A stretch of DNA of 28,434 nt from CAZDML01 sp964506645 (GTDB taxonomy: Bacteria; Elusimicrobiota; Elusimicrobia; 2-01-FULL-59-12): positions 1-28,434 of the forward strand of contig CAZDML010000011.1 in assembly GCA_964506645.1 (NCBI GenBank), written 5' to 3'. Positions 23,155 through 28,434 of the stretch are shown one piece after another. Below the pieces are notes generated by a model. That model was not told where the DNA came from and searched no databases. It saw nothing but the letters and a program-made list of their open reading frames with translations. The stretch's first letter is position 1. Every line of letters begins with the position of its first letter. The position numbers and the translations under genes were made by a program.

Positions 23155-24009
23155 CTATCCGTTAACCTCCTGTTCGGGTGCTCTATCTGTTTTTCTGCGA
23201 CGCAAGTTCTGCGGGGTGATACGCTCACGGCCGGATTGATACAAGCGCCATGCCCATCCCACAAAACCTGAGATGACGTACATCGAAAATAAAATAAAGA
23301 TCGTGTTCTGCGGGTAGGTGAAGATGAGCAGAAGTCCGCCTACGATAATCGACAGGCTCTGGATCGATTTCGGCCGCCCTAGCTTCAACTGCTTAAAGTG
23401 GCTGTACTGCACGCGTGAAATCATCAAAAACGACAACCCCAGCATGATGATCGGCAGCGCATTAAAGAACACGGGCATTTTGTGCATCAACATCGGAATC
23501 GTCTTCACCGAGATATCGGCATCATCAAACAAATCGTAACTAAGCACAAAGGATGCCAAAATGCCGGCGGCTGCGGGCACAGGCAGCCCCACGAAATGCG
23601 TCGAGGGTTCGACCGATGACTGTGCTTTTAAGTTAAAGCGCGCCAACCGGAGCGCTGCCGCCATCGCAAAGAAAATCGCGATCATATACCCTGGGCGACC
23701 CAGAGGCTGAAGTGACAGCTGATAAATTAGTATTCCCGGTGCCAATCCAAACGACACCAAGTCGCACAACGAGTCGAGCTCCAAACCAAATTGGCTGGTC
23801 GCCTTCGCCCAACGCGCCACGCGACCATCCAGCATATCCATCACGATCCCCGCCATAATCGCCCATGCGGCTGAGGTCAGATGGTCGTTGATCGTCAAAA
23901 GGATCGACGTCACTCCGGCCGCTAAATTGGCAAGCGTAAAAATTGTCGGAAGGAGGTAAATCCCCCGCCGGACCTGCGGGATGCCTGTATTCGTGGAGGT
24001 CTCCATCAT
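23155..24009 (-). CDS. pssA: CDP-diacylglycerol-serine O-phosphatidyltransferase
   Basis: A 284-aa inner-membrane enzyme that makes phosphatidylserine. The CDP-alcohol phosphotransferase signature is complete: Asp58-x-x-Asp61-Gly62-x-x-Ala65-Arg66 ... Gly75-x3-Asp79-x3-Asp83 (DMLDGRVARWAKATSQFG then LDSLCD). Several membrane helices follow, and the C-terminus is basic and soluble. The frame stays open upstream to 24177, but that extension overlaps psd and is not homologous. The ATG at 24009 overlaps the psd stop by four bases (ATGA); a second ATG at 24006 immediately follows. The next gene upstream, psd, uses its product, so phosphatidylethanolamine synthesis is coded in one place, as in several other bacteria with an ilv-psd-pss-leu order. 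Confidence 0.95.
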   Translation of the reverse strand: MMETSTNTGIPQVRRGIYLLPTIFTLANLAAGVTSILLTINDHLTSAAWAIMAGIVMDMLDGRVARWAKATSQFGLELDSLCDLVSFGLAPGILIYQLSLQPLGRPGYMIAIFFAMAAALRLARFNLKAQSSVEPSTHFVGLPVPAAAGILASFVLSYDLFDDADISVKTIPMLMHKMPVFFNALPIIMLGLSFLMISRVQYSHFKQLKLGRPKSIQSLSIIVGGLLLIFTYPQNTIFILFSMYVISGFVGWAWRLYQSGRERITPQNLRRRKTDRAPEQEVNG

Positions 24010-24674
24010 CCCATCTTTTGCGGCATATCCGCCAAGATCGAACTGCCGGCTTCGAGAATGTCGCCCTTCTTCACGCGGAGCTTGAGCGACTGGGGCATCG
24101 CAATATCGACTTGAGAGCCAAAACGGATCAGTCCAAACTGTTCCCCTGCACTCACCACCTGGCTTTCCTTCACCCACCAGACAATGCGTCGCGCAATCAG
24201 CCCCGCGATCTGAGTCACATAGATCGGACCCGGGATATGACCACCGGCTGGGGAAATCTCAAAGAGATTTCGTTCGTTTTCAAAAGGCGCCTGGGGATTA
24301 CGCGCATCCAGGAATTTCCCTTTTTTGTACTGGATGCGACGAATCGTCCCCTGCACCGGAGCACGCTGTATGTGCGGATCAAAGACCGAGAGAAAAATAC
24401 GGATCATCCACATCTTTTGGCCAGTGGCCTTATCCGTTTCTTCCACGATTTCGAGAATTTTTCCATCCGCAGGAGAAAGAACCAAGCGGTCGCCCTTCGG
24501 GATGACACGAGCGGGATCTCGGAAGAAGTATGCACAGAAGAGCGCCAAAAGTAGAACAACACCGGACAGAAGCGCCAGGGGCTCATTCTGTATCCGTACA
24601 GCCATCCATACCAGGCCCACAAACAACAGCCCGGCTCCTCCGACGAACGGCCACCCCGCCTTATGGATTTTCAT
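24006..24674 (-). CDS. psd: Phosphatidylserine decarboxylase proenzyme
   Basis: A 222-aa membrane enzyme that converts phosphatidylserine to phosphatidylethanolamine. It is of the short class. Hydrophobic helices lie near residues 8-25 and 32-50. FRDPARVIP and SPADGKI (67-73) are typical. The self-cleavage site RFGSQVD is at residues 184-190: cleavage before Ser187 makes the pyruvoyl group. Family His residues appear in VFDPHIQRAP (His101). It begins three bases after the ilvC stop without a clear Shine-Dalgarno, so coupled translation is probable, and overlaps pssA at its end. Confidence 0.95.
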   Translation of the reverse strand: MKIHKAGWPFVGGAGLLFVGLVWMAVRIQNEPLALLSGVVLLLALFCAYFFRDPARVIPKGDRLVLSPADGKILEIVEETDKATGQKMWMIRIFLSVFDPHIQRAPVQGTIRRIQYKKGKFLDARNPQAPFENERNLFEISPAGGHIPGPIYVTQIAGLIARRIVWWVKESQVVSAGEQFGLIRFGSQVDIAMPQSLKLRVKKGDILEAGSSILADMPQKMG

Positions 24675-24677
24675 GAA

Positions 24678-25721
24678 TTAACGAGCGGCTGCTTTCTCTT
24701 GGGTGGCAGCCGAGCGATCCATCCCGCGCTTTTTGAGCCACGGCATCATCGCACGCAATTTCGCACCAATCTTTTCAATCGGATGCTCCGCATAGGCCTG
24801 CTTCATGCGATTAAAGTTTTTGCGACCGGCTTTGTCTTCCGCAATCCAGGCTTTCGCAAACGTTCCATCTTGAATTTCTTTCAGAACCTTTTTCATTTCT
24901 TCTTTGGTCTTAGGCGAAACGATGCGAGGACCGGTCACAAATTCCCCATATTTCGCCGTGTCAGAAATGGAATGGTTCATCCAGTCGATTCCACCTTCGT
25001 AAATCAAGTCGATGATGAGCTTGGCTTCATGCAGACATTCAAAGTACGCCGATTCCGGCTGGTAGCCTGCTTCTGTCAGCGTTTCGTAGCCGTTCTTAAT
25101 CAGTTCGACCAAGCCGCCGCAGAGGACGACCTGTTCGCCGAAGAGGTCGGTTTCTGTTTCTTCTTTAAAGGTTGTTTCCAGAACGCCCGCGCGGGTACAG
25201 CCGATGCCTTTGGCATAGGCCAAGGCGAGTGCGTGCGCTTTACCGGAGGCATCCTGGTGCACCGCGATCAGTCCCGGGGTGCCGCCCTTTTCTTCGAAGG
25301 TCCTGCGAACCAAGTGGCCCGGGCCCTTGGGCGCGATCATCACAACGTCGATGGTCGAGGGCGGGGTGATGGTCTTAAAATGAATATTGAATCCGTGAGA
25401 AAAACCAAGAACAGCGCCCTTTTTAATGTTCGGGGCGATTTCTTTTTCCCACACCTCTGCTTGCGCCGTGTCTGGCAGGAGCACCTGCACATAATCGGCC
25501 TGAGCAACGGCTTCTTTCACCGGCAGCGGTTTCCATCCATGACTCATAGCCAATTCCCAGGTTTTGCCGTTCGGGCGTGTTCCGATAACGACGTTAACTC
25601 CGGAATCCCGCAGGTTCATCGCATGGGCATGGCCCTGCGACCCGTAGCCCAACATCGCGACGGTCTTTCCCTTGAGAAGATTTAAATCGGCATCCTGATC
25701 GTAATAGACTTTAGCAGCCAT
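24678..25721 (-). CDS. ilvC: Ketol-acid reductoisomerase (class I)
   Basis: A 347-aa enzyme that isomerises and reduces acetohydroxy acids to dihydroxy acids in valine and isoleucine synthesis. The Rossmann loop is MLGYGSQGHAHAMNL (residues 23-37). The position after the second strand, VVIGTRPNGK, fits NADPH specificity. The C-terminal knotted domain carries metal-binding acidic residues in TETDLFGEQVVLCGG. The length is that of the short class I enzyme. GGGAGAG six bases before the ATG at 25721 is a good Shine-Dalgarno. It follows ilvN by 17 bases. Confidence 0.97.
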   Translation of the reverse strand: MAAKVYYDQDADLNLLKGKTVAMLGYGSQGHAHAMNLRDSGVNVVIGTRPNGKTWELAMSHGWKPLPVKEAVAQADYVQVLLPDTAQAEVWEKEIAPNIKKGAVLGFSHGFNIHFKTITPPSTIDVVMIAPKGPGHLVRRTFEEKGGTPGLIAVHQDASGKAHALALAYAKGIGCTRAGVLETTFKEETETDLFGEQVVLCGGLVELIKNGYETLTEAGYQPESAYFECLHEAKLIIDLIYEGGIDWMNHSISDTAKYGEFVTGPRIVSPKTKEEMKKVLKEIQDGTFAKAWIAEDKAGRKNFNRMKQAYAEHPIEKIGAKLRAMMPWLKKRGMDRSAATQEKAAAR

Positions 25722-25738
25722 AGCACTCTCCCGTGAAT

Positions 25739-26254
25739 TTAGTCTTTTTTCTTTGTTCCCCGCGCCATTGCGATAATACCCGTACGGACCATTTCTTTAA
25801 TTCCGAACGGCCGGAGCAACTGCAGTAAGGCTTTAATTTTTTCTTCATCGCCGGTAATTTCAATAACCAGCGAGTCCGCGGCCACATCCACGACTTTCGC
25901 ACGGAAAATGTCCACAATCTGAAAAATTTCACTGCGATGCGCCTTGTCCGCACTCACCTTAATGAGCGTTAAATCGCGTTCCAGATGTTCCCCGTTCTGA
26001 AAACTCTGCACTTTAATGACATCGATCAGTTTATTGAGCTGTTTTTCCACTTGTTCCAGCACCGATTCACTGCCGGAGGCCACAATGGTCATTCGAGACA
26101 CGGCCGGGTCATCGGTTTCCCCCACCGCCAGACTATCGATGTTGAAGCCACGGGCGGCAAAAAGGGTCGCAATCCGTGCCAGGACACCGAATTTATTTTC
26201 AACAAGTACAGAAATAGTACGACGTAAAGGTGCAATGTTATTGTCTTTTTCCAT
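25739..26254 (-). CDS. ilvN: Acetolactate synthase small (regulatory) subunit
   Basis: A 171-aa subunit that activates the catalytic acetolactate synthase and confers valine feedback inhibition. An N-terminal ACT domain spans about residues 10-85 (ISVLVENKFGVLARIATLF, then RGFNIDSLAVGETDDPAVSR), and the C-terminal half has the usual second domain (VDVAADSLVIEITGDEEKI). The length is that of IlvH/IlvN. AAAGGAA about 11 bases before the ATG may be the Shine-Dalgarno. The catalytic subunit gene ilvB, which commonly precedes ilvN, is absent here; a HAMP-domain gene occupies its place, 26 bases upstream. Confidence 0.95.
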   Translation of the reverse strand: MEKDNNIAPLRRTISVLVENKFGVLARIATLFAARGFNIDSLAVGETDDPAVSRMTIVASGSESVLEQVEKQLNKLIDVIKVQSFQNGEHLERDLTLIKVSADKAHRSEIFQIVDIFRAKVVDVAADSLVIEITGDEEKIKALLQLLRPFGIKEMVRTGIIAMARGTKKKD

Positions 26255-26280
26255 ATTTGAAACCGTTCCTTTGTCCCTGG

Positions 26281-26637
26281 TTATTGCTTACGGCCGAGGT
26301 GGGCTTTGGCGACGAGCTGATTAAGAAGCTCCGCCAGATGATCCAGATGATCATGTCGGCGAAACTTAATCGGTTTACCTTCTACGGCGCCACTTAAAAT
26401 CATTTCCAAATGCTGCTCCATACGATAGAGGGGGCCGGTGATTTGCCGGGACACCCAGAGTGAGATGAAAGTCCCTACAACAAAAAGAAGAATCAGGCTC
26501 CAGAACCATTGATGACTCAGGCGAACGACCAGAAAAGCCCCGGTACTACAGGCTAAAATCGAGGCCCAAACGAGCCAAAGCACTCTGAGTTGGGTTTCGC
26601 GGGTCACAAGCAGCCGTAAAGGATTGCGTCGGTGCAT
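26281..26637 (-). CDS. Two-helix membrane protein with a HAMP domain
   Basis: A 118-aa protein if started at the ATG at 26637 (MHRRNPLRLL); an open extension with an ATG at 26664 exists. Two membrane helices (about residues 19-37 and 45-63) are joined by a very short periplasmic loop (RLSHQW). A HAMP-like domain follows: SRQITGPLYRMEQHLEMIL, then FRRHDHLDHLAELLNQLV. No output domain (kinase, cyclase or methyl-accepting) follows, so it may be a stand-alone adaptor or a truncated sensor. It leads the ilvN operon. I prefer 26637 because a TATAAT (26663-26668) overlaps the upstream ATG, which would then not be transcribed. Function is not known. Confidence 0.7.
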   Translation of the reverse strand: MHRRNPLRLLVTRETQLRVLWLVWASILACSTGAFLVVRLSHQWFWSLILLFVVGTFISLWVSRQITGPLYRMEQHLEMILSGAVEGKPIKFRRHDHLDHLAELLNQLVAKAHLGRKQ

Positions 26638-26662
26638 TTCATCTCTAATTTTAGGCAGGATC

Positions 26663-26670
26663 ATTATACT
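26663..26670. promoter_or_regulatory. Possible bidirectional promoter core between the HAMP gene and the symporter gene
   Basis: The eight bases ATTATACT contain a perfect TATAAT for the minus strand (26663-26668) and TATACT for the plus strand (26665-26670). No convincing -35 box is visible for either direction. The two start codons (26637 minus, 26692 plus) are 54 bases apart, so both promoters must lie in this small gap or in the genes beside it. Confidence 0.4.
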
Positions 26671-26691
26671 AAAAATGCTAGTCTATCACCC

Positions 26692-28158
26692 ATGCTTGGG
26701 ATTGATTATGTGATTCTGGCTGCCGTCATGGGTCTCATGATCGCCATTGGCTATATGACCAGTCACCAGGGGAGCAGTACCCAAGATTTCTTCCTGGGAC
26801 GCCGTCAAATCCCTGCCTGGGCTGCCTGCCTTTCCTTTGTAGCAACCGAAATCAGCGCCGTAACCATCATTTCCGTTCCGGCCACGGCCTACATGGAAAA
26901 TTGGCAGTATGCGCAGTTCTTTATTGGGTCAGCCGCCGCCCGGGCAGTCATCGCCTTCCTGTTTATCCCGGCTTTCTACCACTATAACTGCATCACGATC
27001 TACGAATTCCTCAAACATCGCTTTGGCGCAGGCACCCAGTACACCGCCACGATCTTTTTCTTCCTGACCCGGCTCCTGGGGTCGGGGGTGCGGCTCATGG
27101 CAGCCTGCTTGGCCCTGTCCGTGCTCCTAGGCTGGCATATTGTCCCAACCCTCTTCCTTTTTACCTGTATCAGCCTGGCCTATATCACGTATGGCGGCAT
27201 TACGGCAGTGGTCTGGACGGGAGTCTTTCAAGCCGTGGTGTTTGTTGGAGGAGGCCTCGCGACAATCGCATGGCTCATGACCCATATTCAAGGGGGGATC
27301 CCCGTCTTTTTGCAGATCGCAGGTGCGGCCGGAAAACTTCAGATTTTTAACTGGGGCCCCTCCTGGCAGGAGACCGGGTTTTTCACGAAGTTCTTATCCG
27401 ACCCCAATATCATCTGGATCGCTGTACTCAATGGCTTCTTTGGGTCGATGGCCGCTTTCGGAACCGATCACGAACTGATGCAGCGTCTGCTGACCGTAGA
27501 AACGCGCGCCAAGAGTCAGAAGACGATGATGTGGACGAGTGCCGCTTCCTTTTTTGTGCTGATGGTTTACTTAACGATTGGGGCCGGGCTTTACGTGCTT
27601 TACGCGCAAAACCCGCAGTTTCCGTTGCCGAATAAACTCGATGCGATTTTCCCCCACACGATCGGCCATTACATGCCCGTTCTGCTGCGAGGTCTGATGC
27701 TCTCGGCCATCGTCATGGCGAGCATCGACTCCCCGCTGGCCTCGCTCAGTGCCTCCTTTGTCACAGACATCTACAAACCCCTGATCAAGCCCGATGCCAC
27801 GGACAGCCATTACTTGCGGGTATCCCGCATCGGGGTGGTTGTGTTTGCCGTGCTCTTGGCCACGATTGCCTACGGTTTTAGTTTCTTTCAGAAGATTCTT
27901 TGGCTGGCATTTAAGATTGGTGGGGTAACCTTCGGCTCGCTCTTGGGCGTTTTTCTGCTCGGGCTTCTCACCGAACGAAAAGCCAACCGCGCCAATATCG
28001 TGGCGATGGTCACGATGGCACTTATTAACGCGACACTTTTAGCCTTATCGGAAACCCACGTGATTCATCTGGGATGGACATGGCTCGTGCTGATTGGAAC
28101 AGCAGGGACGTTTGGGCTGGGGTATCTGCTCGGACCTCGGCTGGAAGAGTCAGTTTAA
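26692..28158 (+). CDS. Sodium:solute symporter (SSS family)
   Basis: A 488-aa membrane transporter that moves a solute together with Na+. The first helix and loop MLGIDYVILAAVMGLMIAIG and SSTQDFFLGRRQIPAWAACL are the SSS signature (family-specific F-x-G-R). ATEISAVTIISVPATAY and FFGSMAAFGTDHELMQRLL are further conserved helices. About 13 helices fill the length. The ATG at 26692 is chosen because the SSS homology begins there; an open extension upstream to 26632 overlaps the divergent gene's start. The substrate (sugar, sialic acid, amino acid or other) is not evident. Its TAA overlaps the opposite-strand TAA of the next gene. Confidence 0.93.
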   Translation: MLGIDYVILAAVMGLMIAIGYMTSHQGSSTQDFFLGRRQIPAWAACLSFVATEISAVTIISVPATAYMENWQYAQFFIGSAAARAVIAFLFIPAFYHYNCITIYEFLKHRFGAGTQYTATIFFFLTRLLGSGVRLMAACLALSVLLGWHIVPTLFLFTCISLAYITYGGITAVVWTGVFQAVVFVGGGLATIAWLMTHIQGGIPVFLQIAGAAGKLQIFNWGPSWQETGFFTKFLSDPNIIWIAVLNGFFGSMAAFGTDHELMQRLLTVETRAKSQKTMMWTSAASFFVLMVYLTIGAGLYVLYAQNPQFPLPNKLDAIFPHTIGHYMPVLLRGLMLSAIVMASIDSPLASLSASFVTDIYKPLIKPDATDSHYLRVSRIGVVVFAVLLATIAYGFSFFQKILWLAFKIGGVTFGSLLGVFLLGLLTERKANRANIVAMVTMALINATLLALSETHVIHLGWTWLVLIGTAGTFGLGYLLGPRLEESV

Positions 28159-28434
28159 GCGCTCTCTTCTTTTTTGGGTGGAGCAGCCGTAGGTCGCAAG
28201 GATTGGACGTGCTCCATGTTTTTCTTGATCATCTCACCAATGGCAGCATCTTGCTTGGTTAATGCTTCGAAATTCGCCTGGGATAACGTCAAAATACGGC
28301 AATCGTCTTCTGTTTTCACGAGTGCGGTCGCTGGCTTTTGAATAAACATCGACATCTCACCAAAAAAGTTGGGTGCGGCCAGCATCGTAATGGATTTCTT
28401 TTCTCCACCCACCCGCTTCCAAATTCCAACGGTT
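28155..28434 (-). CDS. Cyclic-nucleotide-binding-domain protein (partial, C-terminal part)
   Basis: The final 92 codons of a gene that enters from the right edge; the start is not in view. The motif NFFGEMSMFIQKPATALVKT is the cNMP-binding phosphate cassette of the CRP/PKA type, though the usual Arg that contacts the phosphate (in P-R-x-A) is Lys-Pro-Ala here (QKPATA). A C-terminal helix (IGEMIKKNMEHVQSL) follows, with a Pro/Lys/Glu tail. No DNA-binding helix-turn-helix follows the domain, so this is unlikely to be a CRP-type regulator in this part. The loss of Arg makes cyclic nucleotide binding uncertain. Its stop overlaps the symporter stop on the other strand. Confidence 0.8.
   Translation of the reverse strand, partial: TVGIWKRVGGEKKSITMLAAPNFFGEMSMFIQKPATALVKTEDDCRILTLSQANFEALTKQDAAIGEMIKKNMEHVQSLRPTAAPPKKEESA

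Noticed and set aside
24010..24177. N-terminal extension of PssA
   Set aside because: It lies within psd on the same strand in another frame and shows no PssA-like residues; ATGA overlap at 24006-24009 is the likely start.
1..28434. CRISPR arrays, tRNA/rRNA genes, insertion sequences, toxin-antitoxin pairs
   Set aside because: No repeat-spacer pattern, no cloverleaf-like or rRNA sequence and no transposase motif were seen on either strand.

Overview
The window looks like a gene-dense scaffold from a diderm (Gram-negative-type) bacterium. It carries a signal-peptide/lipobox lipoprotein, a DUF1207-like probable outer-membrane protein and an ExbB/ExbD/TonB envelope machine. Two runs of exactly 10 N suggest a metagenome or single-cell assembly. 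The gene mix, the Tol/Ton-like operon and a dispersed palindrome of the GTCATTGCGAGCGAAGCG type fit a candidate phylum such as Omnitrophota or a relative, but this placement is an inference without phylogenetic support.

Layout from left to right. (1) 1-6650, minus strand: an operon running aminotransferase (AlaC/DapL-like) - hom - thrC - livK - small ORF - livH - livM. It joins threonine-branch biosynthesis to a branched-chain amino acid ABC importer, and livM runs off the left edge. (2) 6742-7050, minus: an HU-family DNA-binding protein with its own terminator. (3) 7233-8082, minus: rplM-rpsI with a near-consensus promoter and a strong terminator. (4) 8138-11825, minus: asd - ChbG/YdjC deacetylase - degenerate macro domain - degenerate PD-(D/E)XK-like protein - DUF1207 protein. 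(5) 11994-19455, plus: a Tol/Ton-like operon of a 1021-aa TPR protein, ExbB/TolQ, two ExbD proteins, a TonB-type protein and two exported proteins with divergent OmpA-like C-termini. (6) 19467-26637, minus: HAMP membrane protein - ilvN - ilvC - psd - pssA - leuA - leuC - leuD - PilZ protein, mixing Val/Leu/Ile synthesis, phosphatidylethanolamine synthesis and two signalling-type proteins. (7) 26692-28158, plus: a sodium:solute symporter. (8) 28155-28434, minus: the C-terminal part of a cyclic-nucleotide-binding-domain protein, cut by the right edge.

The most notable signals are four. An 81-bp palindromic repeat lies in frame inside the lipoprotein signal peptide of livK. Several operon-leading genes have -10-like boxes only 6-8 nt before the start codon, which suggests leaderless mRNAs. 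The envelope operon has paired ExbD and paired OmpA-like modules. Two proteins next to asd keep recognisable folds but have lost key catalytic residues. There is no gene-free stretch longer than 300 bases. I saw no RNA genes, insertion sequences or CRISPR arrays.
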